A stretch of DNA of 61,321 bases, from the NCBI GenBank assembly GCA_949284695.1, contig CASDWJ010000017.1:1-61321 (forward strand). Reading direction: 5' to 3'. A program made the position numbers and the translations under genes. The stretch comes from an uncultured Christensenella sp. (GTDB lineage Bacteria; Bacillota; Clostridia; Christensenellales; UBA3700). Positions 25,490 through 34,439 of the stretch are shown one piece after another. Numbering within the stretch: position 1 is the stretch's first letter; each line of letters opens with the position of its first letter. The notes beneath the pieces are model-generated. The model saw nothing but the letters and a program-made list of their open reading frames with translations. It was not told the DNA's origin and made no database searches.

Positions 25490-27337
25490 ATGGACAAGCT
25501 CGGGCAGAAACTCAAAGACCTACCGCACAAGAGCGGAGTTTATATAATGTACAACGAGGCGCGCCAGATACTCTACATCGGCAAGGCGCGCGATCTTTTC
25601 AAGCGCGTGCATCAGTATTTCGGCAACAAAGCCAACCGCACGGTAAAAGTGATAAAACTCGTTGAGAAGATCGTCGATCTCGACTACATCATCACCGCCA
25701 ACGAGGTCGAAGCGCTCGTGCTCGAGAACAACCTGATAAAAAAGCACAAGCCGCCTTACAACATACTTCTCAAGGACGACAAGAGCTATCCGTTTATAAA
25801 GATAGACGTCAAAAAACCTTTCCCGAGGGTCGAAGTGGTCAGAAAGCTGAAAAACGACGGCGCGAGATATTTCGGACCATATATGCAGGGCATAAGCACT
25901 CAGGACATACTCGGGCTTATCAACAGCGCGTTCTGCGTGCGTTCGTGCAAAATGGATCTGACGAAGGTGCCGCGCGGTCACAGACCCTGTCTCAATTATC
26001 ATATCAAAAGGTGCAGCGCGCCGTGTGCAGGACTGATCACGCGCGAAGAATACGACGCGACGGTCAAAGAGATAATCGCGTTTTTGCAGGGCAACGACAA
26101 GAAGATAGCAGACGTCCTGACCGCGAAGATGAAAGAGGCGTCTGAGCGCGAAGAATACGAACTCGCGCTCGTCTACAAACAGAAATTGCAGGTGCTCGAC
26201 AAACTCGTAAGACGGCAGGTGGGCGCTCTGCCCAAGGATTTCGACACCGACGTTTTCGCCGTCGCTTCTAACGGACTGAACACGGTTGCGGCTGTGATTT
26301 TCGTACGCGGAGGCAAGATTGTAGGCGGAGACAAACAGGTCGTGGAAGGCGTGTCTCTCGACGACAGCGGCGCGCTGAGCAATTTCATACTGCGTTTTTA
26401 CGACATGACGGGTTATATCGCAAGCGAAGTCGTGACTTCCGTTCAGATCGAGGACGCGGACGTGCTCGGGGAGTACCTCAGCGAAAAGGCGGGGAAGAAG
26501 ATCAACGTGATATGCCCGCATCAGGGGGTGCGCCGTCAGCTCGCGGATATGGCGCTCGGCAACGCGCAGGATTATCTCGAAAAGTCGATTTCCCTGCAGG
26601 AGAGAAAAGAGAATATGACGACAGGCGGGGTTATACAGCTTGCGGAATACCTGCATCTGTCCAAACTGCCCGTCAGAATGGAGTGTTACGACATCTCGCA
26701 TATCAGCGGTACCAACAAGGTCGCGTCCATGGTCGTGTTCGTCAACGGAGCGCCCGAGAGGTCGCATTACCGCAAATTCAAGATAGAGACCGTTGAAGGC
26801 AACGACGACTTCGCATGTCTCAGAGAGACGCTGAGAAGGAGACTCGCCGACATAAATGACAGGGCGCAGGACGTGAGTTTTTCTTCGCGTCCCGACCTTA
26901 TCATCATCGACGGAGGAAAAGGACAACTCAGCAGCGTAACGGACGAGGTCGCCGACTGCGATACTCAGGGGATAGATTTCATAAGCCTTGCCAAGAGAGA
27001 AGAAGAAGTGTTCCTGCCCGGTCAGAGCGCGCCGGTGGTATTGCCGAGAGACAGCTACGCGCTCAGACTTTTGCAGAGGATAAGAGACGAAGCGCACAGG
27101 TTTGCGATCACTTTCCACAGAAGTCTCAGAAAAAAATCGCAGACAAAGAGCGCGTTGCTTGCCATAGACGGAGTGGGAGAAAAGAGAGTGAAACTGCTTT
27201 TCGACGCGTTCCGTACTCTTGACAATATAAAAAAGGCGAGCGTGGACGAGATGACCGCGATCAAGGGCGTGGACAGGCGGACGGCAGAAAACGTCTATGC
27301 GGCTTTCCATAAGGACGGGACAGATACGCATGACTGA
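25490..27337 (+). CDS. uvrC: Excinuclease ABC subunit C
   Basis: 615 residues, full length. GIY-YIG nuclease domain at the N-terminus (KSGVYIMYNEARQILYIGKA), UVR motif (about 200-235), RNase H-like C-terminal nuclease (MECYDISHISGTNKVASMVV and IIDGGKGQLSSV), and tandem helix-hairpin-helix (LLAIDGVGEKRVK, IKGVDRRTAENVYAAF). It makes both incisions in nucleotide excision repair with UvrAB. The ATG at 25490 aligns with the usual start; the in-frame GTG at 25472 lies upstream of the -10 box. No Shine-Dalgarno site fits. Confidence 0.97.
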   Translation: MDKLGQKLKDLPHKSGVYIMYNEARQILYIGKARDLFKRVHQYFGNKANRTVKVIKLVEKIVDLDYIITANEVEALVLENNLIKKHKPPYNILLKDDKSYPFIKIDVKKPFPRVEVVRKLKNDGARYFGPYMQGISTQDILGLINSAFCVRSCKMDLTKVPRGHRPCLNYHIKRCSAPCAGLITREEYDATVKEIIAFLQGNDKKIADVLTAKMKEASEREEYELALVYKQKLQVLDKLVRRQVGALPKDFDTDVFAVASNGLNTVAAVIFVRGGKIVGGDKQVVEGVSLDDSGALSNFILRFYDMTGYIASEVVTSVQIEDADVLGEYLSEKAGKKINVICPHQGVRRQLADMALGNAQDYLEKSISLQERKENMTTGGVIQLAEYLHLSKLPVRMECYDISHISGTNKVASMVVFVNGAPERSHYRKFKIETVEGNDDFACLRETLRRRLADINDRAQDVSFSSRPDLIIIDGGKGQLSSVTDEVADCDTQGIDFISLAKREEEVFLPGQSAPVVLPRDSYALRLLQRIRDEAHRFAITFHRSLRKKSQTKSALLAIDGVGEKRVKLLFDAFRTLDNIKKASVDEMTAIKGVDRRTAENVYAAFHKDGTDTHD

Positions 27338-27367
27338 TGACGGGATCAGTCCGTCGGACCTAAACGT

Positions 27368-27396
27368 TTGACAAAACGCGCGCGCGGTAATATGAT
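27368..27396 (+). promoter_or_regulatory. Promoter of the HAD-hprK operon
   Basis: TTGACA (27368-27373), 17 bases, TATGAT (27391-27396). A small GGGCGATTGCCC hairpin lies in the 35-base leader. Confidence 0.75.
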
Positions 27397-27433
27397 AAAT
27401 ATGTACGGGCGATTGCCCGCGTGAGAGAAATAT

Positions 27434-28246
27434 ATGAAGTACAAGGCAATTTTCAGCGATTTCGACGGTACGCTTTATTCCGACAAATTCGAGATCTCAA
27501 AAAAGAATATCGACGCAATTCACGACTACGAGAAAAGAGGCGGCAAGTTTTTTGTCGCTACGGGACGTCTTTTTCAGGCGATCTGTCCGCACGTACGCGC
27601 CATCGGGCTCAAAGACGAAGTCATCGTATATCAGGGCGGCGGCATTTTCGATATTTCGACGGGCAAGGCGATATGGCAACAGACGATATCCAACTCGCTT
27701 GCGGCAGACTGTCTGCGCAGGCTGGAAGCAGAAGGCAAAAGCGTGAATATGGTCTACATCGACGACAAGTGCTACGGCTCGGAGCCGCACAAGGCGATCG
27801 ACCTTTTCTGCTCGATATGCAAGATAGAATGCAATTTCGTCGGAGAGAAGCTGTCCGATTACGTTGCGCGCACGGGCGCGAATCCCAACAAACTGCTTGC
27901 GATGACAGAGAAAGAAAACGCGTTGCCGCTTGCGGAAAAATACGGCAAAGAATACGAGGGACGTCTGTCTCTCATGCGCTCGCAACCTTTTATGGTTGAG
28001 TTTACCGCTTCGGGTCTCAGCAAGGGCGCGGCGGTCGAAAAGGTGTGTAAAAAATACGGCTTCGACAGGGAAGAGATCATATGCGTGGGAGACGCGGACA
28101 ACGATATCCCGATGATAAAATACGCAGGTCTCGGCGTCGCGGTGATGAACGCGATGGAGACGACCAAGGCGGCGGCGGACGTGATAAGCGTGAGCAACAA
28201 CCACGACGCAATAGCGTGGATCATAGAAAATTACTGCGGAGACTGA
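27434..28246 (+). CDS. Cof-type HAD hydrolase
   Basis: 270 residues. HAD motif I FSDFDGTLYSD, motif III Lys in SGLSKGAAVEKV, motif IV GDADNDIPMIKYAG; the cap between about 85 and 190 is the type IIB seen in Cof/YwpJ-like phosphatases. They hydrolyse sugar phosphates or PLP-like compounds; the substrate is unknown. It is followed by hprK at one base distance. Confidence 0.92.
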   Translation: MKYKAIFSDFDGTLYSDKFEISKKNIDAIHDYEKRGGKFFVATGRLFQAICPHVRAIGLKDEVIVYQGGGIFDISTGKAIWQQTISNSLAADCLRRLEAEGKSVNMVYIDDKCYGSEPHKAIDLFCSICKIECNFVGEKLSDYVARTGANPNKLLAMTEKENALPLAEKYGKEYEGRLSLMRSQPFMVEFTASGLSKGAAVEKVCKKYGFDREEIICVGDADNDIPMIKYAGLGVAVMNAMETTKAAADVISVSNNHDAIAWIIENYCGD

Positions 28247-28247
28247 T

Positions 28248-29198
28248 ATGAAAGAACAGAACAACGTTTTCGACGTCGAATACGCGATAAGCGAGAGCGT
28301 GAAGATCAAGAATTTCTGCCAGGACTGCAACCTGGAACTCATGCAGGGAAACGAGACGGATTATATCACTTTCCGCTCGGCGCTTCTCAACCGCCCGGGT
28401 CTGATACTCGCGGGCTTCGACGATTACTTCGGCGAAGGCAGAGTTCAGATGATCGGCAATGCGGAATACTATTATATCAAGATGCTTCCCGATGACAAAA
28501 AAGAGCAGGCGATAGAAAAGCTGTTTTCAAAGCGCGTACCTTGCGTGATCTACACCCGCTCGATAAATCCGAGTTCTCTCGCGCTCGAGGTCGCGTCGAG
28601 ATACAACACTCCCGTGTTCCTTTCTCACAAGACCACGACCGCGCTTAATACAGACATCGCAGGATATCTCGAAAAACTTCTCGCGCCGATGAAAAGCGTG
28701 CACGCGACCTTTCTTGAAATAAGCGGTATCGGCGTGCTCCTCACGGGCAAGAGCGGCCTCGGCAAGAGCGAGACGGCGCTCGAACTCATACACCGCGGAC
28801 ACAGGCTCGTGGGCGACGACGCGGTGATCGTCAAGAGGATAGGAGATCAGCTCATCGGAACCGCGCCCGAGAGGATAAAATTCTTTATGGAAGTGCGCGG
28901 GATAGGCATCATCGACGTCAGGAGCCTTTACGGCGTGTCGTCCGTCCTGCCTGACAAGAGCATAGATATGGTCATAGAGCTGAGACAATGGAACGGCGAC
29001 GCAGACTTCGACAGGCTGTGCAACGAGGAAAAATACGAGGAGATCCTCGGTATAAGCGTGCCCAAACTCACGCTTCCCGTCATGCCGGGCAGAAACCTCG
29101 CCGTCGTCGTCGAAGTTGCGGCAAGAAATTACCGCATGAAGAAGATGGGCTACGACGCGGTCGCCGATCTGCTTAAAAATCAGAAACAACAGGGGTAA
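28248..29198 (+). CDS. hprK: HPr kinase/phosphorylase
   Basis: 316 residues. P-loop TGKSGLGKSETALELIHRG, then LVGDDAVIV and the signature MEVRGIGIIDVRSLYG. It phosphorylates Ser46 of HPr and Crh in response to fructose-1,6-bisphosphate and removes it at high phosphate, controlling carbon catabolite repression. A His-less HPr-like protein with the Ser46 motif is encoded at 31333-31563. No ptsHI genes are seen. Confidence 0.96.
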   Translation: MKEQNNVFDVEYAISESVKIKNFCQDCNLELMQGNETDYITFRSALLNRPGLILAGFDDYFGEGRVQMIGNAEYYYIKMLPDDKKEQAIEKLFSKRVPCVIYTRSINPSSLALEVASRYNTPVFLSHKTTTALNTDIAGYLEKLLAPMKSVHATFLEISGIGVLLTGKSGLGKSETALELIHRGHRLVGDDAVIVKRIGDQLIGTAPERIKFFMEVRGIGIIDVRSLYGVSSVLPDKSIDMVIELRQWNGDADFDRLCNEEKYEEILGISVPKLTLPVMPGRNLAVVVEVAARNYRMKKMGYDAVADLLKNQKQQG

Positions 29199-29200
29199 CG

Positions 29201-29377
29201 ATGACTGATTACGAAAAGATGAAACTCGCCGAAAAATACGACGAGGACTGCGATTGCATAGAAGAAGAGGAAGATCTCGTGAGAGCCGAGGGCTGCGAGA
29301 GCGACGCAGAGGCTTTCAAGCGCAGATATAAAGAATTTTATACCGATATAAAACTTTCGCACAAGGAGGATTGGTGA
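29201..29377 (+). CDS. Small acidic protein of unknown function
   Basis: 58 residues: starts MTDYEKMKLAEKYDEDCDC, acidic middle (IEEEEDLVRAEG), ends SHKEDW. The ATG at 29201 is two bases after the hprK stop; the stop at 29375-29377 is followed at once by the next gene. No family recognised. Its position inside a close run of genes and its codon use support translation. Confidence 0.55.
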   Translation: MTDYEKMKLAEKYDEDCDCIEEEEDLVRAEGCESDAEAFKRRYKEFYTDIKLSHKEDW

Positions 29378-29378
29378 G

Positions 29379-30296
29379 ATGTTGATGAATACCTTCTGGC
29401 AGGTGTTCTGCCTCATTGCGGGTCTCGGCGCCGCCGTCGTCAGTCCTTTCGTAGTGATGAAAACTTTCGGCAAATCGAGAGAGCGCGCCGAAAAATTCAT
29501 GTACCGTCTCATGGTGTTCGTGCTCGTCTACAAGATACTGCATTTTACTCTGATGCCGACGATATTCAGACAGGATGCGGTCAAACTCATACCCGTCGAG
29601 ATCAGTTCGGTCAGCTATTTTCTCATGCCGATCGCATATCTTTCGGGCTGGAAGATACTCAAGGAGACTGGAAGATTCGTCGGATTTTTCGCGGGGCTCG
29701 TTCAGCTTCTCGCGATGAGCATTTCGCCCGCTTCTTTCGTCAACAGCGATATGACCAACTTCACGTTCATAGAGAGCATAGTCATGCATTACTGCCTCTA
29801 TCTCGGCGGTCTCGTGTGGAACTTTACGATAGAGCCTCTGCGCTATAAGGATCTGTGGAAGGCGTTGACAGGCTTTCTCGTGATACTTCTCTGGGGCACG
29901 CTGGCGGCGTTTACCTGGAGATACGACCACGTCAACGACAAGCCCGAAAACATCATGTTCATACAGGAGTGCGTATTGCCCGACTTCCTGCTGATACCCG
30001 GCTTCGATCAGAATCATCTGTTTATAATAGAATATCTCGCCGTATTCTTCGTCTACATCGCGATCCTTTACAAGCTGTCAAGGCTTGCGTTCAGGAGGAG
30101 AAACCCGGAGCCGCGCTCTCCCTGGGGCGGGGGATCGTATGCGAAATGGCTGAAAGAGAAGGACAGACTGCCTCTAAATTTCTACGGGATCGAAGAACAC
30201 GTCGCGTATTATCTGCCTATCATTAAAGCGCGCGACGAGGGCAAGGTCGCCGAGGGAGCGGCAAAAGCCGTAGCAGAGAGCGAAAAACAGATATAG
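29379..30296 (+). CDS. Polytopic membrane protein, unknown
   Basis: 305 residues with about seven membrane helices (for example 5-27, 46-62, 70-90, 95-115, 130-145, 165-185, 220-245). Recognisable features are a hydrophilic C-terminal part (about 250-305) rich in charged residues. It resembles YwaF/TIGR02206-like proteins only loosely. AAGGAGG precedes the ATG. Likely same operon as hprK; function unknown. Confidence 0.75.
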   Translation: MLMNTFWQVFCLIAGLGAAVVSPFVVMKTFGKSRERAEKFMYRLMVFVLVYKILHFTLMPTIFRQDAVKLIPVEISSVSYFLMPIAYLSGWKILKETGRFVGFFAGLVQLLAMSISPASFVNSDMTNFTFIESIVMHYCLYLGGLVWNFTIEPLRYKDLWKALTGFLVILLWGTLAAFTWRYDHVNDKPENIMFIQECVLPDFLLIPGFDQNHLFIIEYLAVFFVYIAILYKLSRLAFRRRNPEPRSPWGGGSYAKWLKEKDRLPLNFYGIEEHVAYYLPIIKARDEGKVAEGAAKAVAESEKQI

Positions 30297-30303
30297 ACCC
30301 GTA

Positions 30304-30332
30304 TTGACAATATTTCGCGCGGGTAGTATAAT
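30304..30332 (+). promoter_or_regulatory. Promoter of the second zinc-ribbon gene
   Basis: TTGACA (30304-30309), 17 bases, TATAAT (30327-30332); GGAGGT lies before the ATG at 30361. Confidence 0.85.
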
Positions 30333-30360
30333 AAAGAAAAAACACCGGAGGTTTTGAAAT

Positions 30361-30756
30361 ATGACTGGAAAGGGAAGCTCCTCCAAGACGGCTCTGCGTA
30401 CCGCAGGTTGCGTTGTCACGGTGATCGGACTCGTACTTGCCGCTGTCGGTATTATTCTCGCGGCGACGAACAACGACTTGTCCGGGGGCGTAAAATACGG
30501 TCTTGCCGGCGCAGGGATCGCCGTGGCGTTTATCGGCGTGATAATGGTCTTTGCCGGCAATAAAAAAGGCGCGACAGTCGCGGCGGTAAAGCCCGTGAAT
30601 TGCAAGAATTGCGGGGAACCGAATCCTCCCGACGCAAAGTTCTGCCGCAAGTGCGGTAAACCCATGGTCAAAAAATGCGTGAATTGCGGAGCGGAACTTG
30701 ATACGGACGCCGACTTCTGCAACACCTGCGGCGTCAGAGTCAGGAAGGATTCCTGA
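30361..30756 (+). CDS. Zinc-ribbon membrane protein (paralogue)
   Basis: 131 residues. Two membrane helices (about 15-36 and 46-66) and two C-terminal zinc ribbons: CKNCGEPNPPDAKFCRKCG and CVNCGAELDTDADFCNTCG. The ribbons resemble those of the gene at 7225 closely and are in the same order, but the helix part differs. Function unknown. It follows its own promoter. Confidence 0.85.
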   Translation: MTGKGSSSKTALRTAGCVVTVIGLVLAAVGIILAATNNDLSGGVKYGLAGAGIAVAFIGVIMVFAGNKKGATVAAVKPVNCKNCGEPNPPDAKFCRKCGKPMVKKCVNCGAELDTDADFCNTCGVRVRKDS

Positions 30757-30808
30757 AAACGCAACGAACAGACAAAAGCAAAACCCGCGACCGTTCGCGG
30801 GTTTTATA

Positions 30809-31327
30809 TTATTCAACCAGATTGTCGTGAATGAGTTCGTATATGCTCAAAGCCTTGTCGGACCAGTGTTTGAATATCCACTTCGCCGTGTTGCGGTTGG
30901 GCACGTTGAGTTTGAGTTCGAGGAGAGGGACGGTGACGCTCTCTATCTTGAGGACGACCGTGTACGTCCCGTCCGAGTTTTTGTAGTAGTCGGACGAGTA
31001 GTCCTGTTTTCTTCTGTATATCAGCCTGTTCTGCTTGACGTGCTCTGTGATCGCGTCGCGCATGGAGGAAGGTATCTGCGTGTAGAAATGTTGCAGACAC
31101 TCTCTGCCGTCGCTCGTGATCGAGTAATGCGCAATGGAGCCGCGGGGAGAGACGTTGGTCAGAAAGTCGCTTGAAGCAAGTTCTGAAAAACTCTCCTTGG
31201 CGTCGATGTACGCGAGCCACTCGTTGGAGACCGCCATTTCGATTATTATATCCTCTTTCATCGCGACTTCCATTTTGTCGAAGATAAAGAGCAGGATGAC
31301 TTTGTTGAGTGCTTTTGCGTCGAGCAT
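30809..31327 (-). CDS. DUF4364 family protein
   Basis: 172 residues. The sequence pattern LNKVILLFIFDKMEVAMKED, then a winged-HTH-like N-terminal half (about 1-90) and a beta-rich C-terminal half. DUF4364 occurs widely in Clostridia next to regulators; it may bind DNA but no function is proven. It follows the HPr-like gene after five bases on the same strand. Confidence 0.8.
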   Translation of the reverse strand: MLDAKALNKVILLFIFDKMEVAMKEDIIIEMAVSNEWLAYIDAKESFSELASSDFLTNVSPRGSIAHYSITSDGRECLQHFYTQIPSSMRDAITEHVKQNRLIYRRKQDYSSDYYKNSDGTYTVVLKIESVTVPLLELKLNVPNRNTAKWIFKHWSDKALSIYELIHDNLVE

Positions 31328-31332
31328 GACCG

Positions 31333-31563
31333 TCAGACGTATATGAAAGGATTGAGTTGTTCGAGAAGATCGTCGCAGTCCGAGCTGTAGATTTCAAGGA
31401 CTACGGGTTTGTTGAGGTCGAGCGAGAACAAGCCGAGTATGGACTTTGCGTCGACGACGTATCTACCGCTTCTTACGTCGGCGTCATAGTCGTAAGAAGA
31501 AATGATGTTTACGAATTTTTTGACGCTCTCCGTAGTGTTGAGAAGCAAACTCACAGATTTCAT
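31333..31563 (-). CDS. HPr-like protein without His15 (Crh-like)
   Basis: 76 residues from the ATG at 31563 (GGAG eight bases upstream; a GTG at 31572 is also in frame). The HPr fold is visible: YDYDADV, then KSILGLFSL, which matches HPr KSIMGVMSL with Ser46 at Ser41 here. The His15 region, normally GIHARPA, is replaced by TTESVKKF, with Glu in place of the histidine. So it cannot relay phosphate in the PTS but could be a Ser-phosphorylated target of HprK, as Crh is in Bacillus. First of a two-gene minus-strand unit. Confidence 0.75.
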   Translation of the reverse strand: MKSVSLLLNTTESVKKFVNIISSYDYDADVRSGRYVVDAKSILGLFSLDLNKPVVLEIYSSDCDDLLEQLNPFIYV

Positions 31564-31800
31564 AATGTACACTCCGTTGCAGAAAAATATATTGTAAATA
31601 TTATAATTTAACGCAGTCGCTTTTGCAATGGTTTACGCGACTTTATCAAAATTTTACATTTTCACGCTACATTCTGCACTCAGAGTGTATAAGTTTGCTG
31701 TGAAATTACAAATGTTTGCTGTAATGTGCGCGGGCGCCGTCCGACCGGACGGGAAGCGCAGGGCGTCAATCGCTTGCAATATGTCGCGCGCAGGGGTATA

Positions 31801-31836
31801 ATATAAATATACGGTCTCTGAACGCGAGGAGAGTTT
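31801..31836 (+). promoter_or_regulatory. Promoter region of the 238-residue gene
   Basis: TTGCAA near 31778, 17 bases, TATAAT near 31800-31806, then GCGAGGAGAG before ATG 31837. Confidence 0.6.
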
Positions 31837-32553
31837 ATGGCAAACGAAGGAGTCAAACAGGCTTATACGGGGTTCGTTGCGAGGTGCAACGACCTGTCAA
31901 AGGGCAGATTTATAATGGCGGGCAACGCTATAAAAGGATTGCTCCGTTACCTTGCCGCCAATCCGTCTCTTATGGGTTACGTTGCGAAATGCAACACGGG
32001 CGTGGATTACAGGAAGGAATTTCAGGCGGCGATCGTCGGCAACAGCTTCAAACTTCCGCCGTCGTCGAGAGGAGTCGTGGCTCTCGTGACCGGGCTTTTG
32101 TACGAGTTCGACAGAGGCACGCAGAATCTGCACAGATTTCTCAAGACCTTTTTCCGTTCCGACGACATAGATCAGTCTTTCAGAATGTTCTGCAACAGCG
32201 TTATCACCGCATACGTGCTCGCCTTTAAGAACGTGCTCGACGAAAAAGAGGACGAGAAGTCCGCGAGATTCGGCGAGGGCGATTTCGTGGTGCAGGATAT
32301 AGTCAAAGAAAACGTCGTGCCTTACATCACTTCGCTGACAGAACTCGTCGTCGCCGACGAAAGACTGTCAGACGAGACGCGCGACGATTATATCACCATG
32401 CTCGAGGGGCTGTATTATGCGTTCGAGATAGCGAGCGCGAAGATGGTCAAGGTCGTCTGGATAGGTCTCAGATCCGTGATGGACGGCTACCGCAACGCCT
32501 ATTCTTATCTCGACGGAATGCAGGCTCTTATGCAGGCATACGCTTTGATCTGA
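31837..32553 (+). CDS. Unknown helical protein
   Basis: 238 residues, apparently all-helical and cytosolic (no signal or membrane helix). Segments such as ARCNDLSKGRFIMAGNAIKG and GLLYEFDRGTQNLHRFLKTF look amphipathic. No family recognised. It stands alone with its own promoter and good ribosome binding site, and codon use matches the neighbours, so it is a real gene. Confidence 0.7.
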   Translation: MANEGVKQAYTGFVARCNDLSKGRFIMAGNAIKGLLRYLAANPSLMGYVAKCNTGVDYRKEFQAAIVGNSFKLPPSSRGVVALVTGLLYEFDRGTQNLHRFLKTFFRSDDIDQSFRMFCNSVITAYVLAFKNVLDEKEDEKSARFGEGDFVVQDIVKENVVPYITSLTELVVADERLSDETRDDYITMLEGLYYAFEIASAKMVKVVWIGLRSVMDGYRNAYSYLDGMQALMQAYALI

Positions 32554-32670
32554 AAAATTCAACCGACGTCCGCGTGGGTTTTTTACTTATTTTGCGTTGC
32601 GCTATGCGTAAAAAACGCGGTATTGAAGCGCGATTTTAAACAAAAACGCAAAATCTGCACGATTTCGTTG

Positions 32671-32699
32671 CTAAATACGGATAATATTGTTAAAATAAT
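32671..32699 (+). promoter_or_regulatory. Promoter of the Na+-dependent transporter gene
   Basis: TTGCTA, 17 bases, TAAAAT, ending about 30 bases before ATG 32729; GGGAGG follows. Confidence 0.6.
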
Positions 32700-32728
32700 T
32701 AGGCACAGCGTTTTACAGGGAGGATATC

Positions 32729-34165
32729 ATGCAAAACGAAGAAAACGTCAACGTGACGGATACCGCTTCCGTTGCGGGCGCAGACGCGGGGGCGGGAGAA
32801 GCGATCCCCGCAAAAAAACATCTCGGCTTTACAGGGAAAATAGGCTTCGTCCTCGCCGCGGCAGGCTCTGCAGTGGGTCTCGGCAACCTCTGGCGATTTC
32901 CTTATCTCGCCGCTAAGTACGGCGGCGGAATTTTCCTGCTCACTTATATCGTGCTTGCGATCACTTTCGGCTTCAGCCTGCTCGTCCTCGAAATAGGCAT
33001 CGGCAGACTTACGGGAAAGGACGTAATAGGCGCGTTCGGCAAAATCAACAAAAAGACGAAATGGTTCGGCTTTTTCAGTCTTATAGTCCCGGTGATGATA
33101 GTGCCGTATTATTGCGTTATCGGCGGATGGGTCACGAAATATCTGTTCGCTTACGTGACGGGAGACGGCGCGACCGGCGCTATGACGGGCGACAACGCCG
33201 CGCTGTATTTCAGCAATTTCATTTCGTCGTCGTGGGAACCGATCGTGTTTTTCATCGTGTTCGCGTTCCTCTCGTTCGCGGTCGTCGTGTTCGGAGTGCA
33301 GAAGGGCATTGAAAAGATAGGCAAGATACTCATGCCGTTGCTCGCCGTGTTGTCGGTGGGACTCGCGATCTTCGCGATGTGCCAGAAAGGCGCGCTCGAA
33401 GGCGTCAAATACTTCATCGTCCCCAAGTTCGAGGGGGTGAACTTCGCAGAGGTGTTCCTCGCGGCGCTCGGGCAGTTGTTCTACTCTATGTCGCTGGCGA
33501 TGTGTATTATGATCACTTACGGTTCCTATATGAAAAAGGACACCGATATACAGAAATCCGCGCGTCAGATCAGCGTATTCGACACCTGCTTCGCGATCGT
33601 GGCGGGACTCATAATCATACCGTCCGTGTTCGCGTTCGCTTCGTCGCCGACAGATGTTATGCAGAGCAGCGGTCCTACGCTGATGTTCGTATCTCTGCCC
33701 AACGTGTTCAGTCAGATACCCGGCGCAAGCGTTATCGGCGCGTTGTTCTTCCTTTTGGTGCTCTTTGCCGCGCTGACCTCCGCGATCTCGCTGATAGAGG
33801 CGATCGTCGCCGTGCTCAGAGAAAATCTGGGTATGAAGCGTTGGTCTGCATGTCTCGTGGTATTCGGGCTCGTGCTTCTTCTCGGCATACCGTCGTCGCT
33901 CGGCTTCGGTGTGCTCGACATGCTGTCGATCGGAGACATGACCCTGCTCGACATTTTCGACTACGTGAGCAACAGCATATTGATGCCGCTCGTAGCGATA
34001 GGCACCTGCATCATCGCGGGATATTTCGTCAACTTCAGGGCGATCAAGGACGAGATAGGTCTCAAGGTCAACAGCTTCAGGGACAAGTATTTCACCGTGA
34101 TGATAAGATTCGTCGCACCTGTCTGCATGCTTCTGATACTCATATTCAATATAATAGGACTGTGA
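32729..34165 (+). CDS. Neurotransmitter:sodium symporter family transporter
   Basis: 478 residues, 11-12 membrane helices after a short acidic N-terminal tail (1-30). The family signature GSAVGLGNLWRFPYLAAKYG in helix 1 holds the Na+ and substrate sites (LeuT-type). It probably takes up an amino acid with Na+; the substrate is unknown. Followed by a terminator. Confidence 0.94.
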   Translation: MQNEENVNVTDTASVAGADAGAGEAIPAKKHLGFTGKIGFVLAAAGSAVGLGNLWRFPYLAAKYGGGIFLLTYIVLAITFGFSLLVLEIGIGRLTGKDVIGAFGKINKKTKWFGFFSLIVPVMIVPYYCVIGGWVTKYLFAYVTGDGATGAMTGDNAALYFSNFISSSWEPIVFFIVFAFLSFAVVVFGVQKGIEKIGKILMPLLAVLSVGLAIFAMCQKGALEGVKYFIVPKFEGVNFAEVFLAALGQLFYSMSLAMCIMITYGSYMKKDTDIQKSARQISVFDTCFAIVAGLIIIPSVFAFASSPTDVMQSSGPTLMFVSLPNVFSQIPGASVIGALFFLLVLFAALTSAISLIEAIVAVLRENLGMKRWSACLVVFGLVLLLGIPSSLGFGVLDMLSIGDMTLLDIFDYVSNSILMPLVAIGTCIIAGYFVNFRAIKDEIGLKVNSFRDKYFTVMIRFVAPVCMLLILIFNIIGL

Positions 34166-34258
34166 GTTCGGGCGCATAAAGCGCATCATTCAGTACGGCG
34201 TGTCGCGCCAAAGAAACAGACGTGTCGCTTTGGCGGGCGAGTACAATATTAAGATAAT

Positions 34259-34287
34259 CAAAAAACGCGCTTTCGGGCGCGTTTTTA
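34259..34287 (+). terminator. Terminator after the SNF transporter
   Basis: AAAACGCGC / GCGCGTTTTT stem (about 34262-34270 with 34277-34285). It could also act on the minus strand because both sides end in runs of A or T. Confidence 0.8.
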
Positions 34288-34439
34288 TGATAAGTATTGA
34301 CTTTTTAACTGTTTAAGCCGTCACGGAGCGCAGGGCAGAGCGTTGCACGCTTTTTTCGTAAACTTCGGCTTGACAAAATGCGCAATAAACTCTTTTATTT
34401 GCAAAGATAAAGAAATACGGGACCGACGCAGACGACGGA

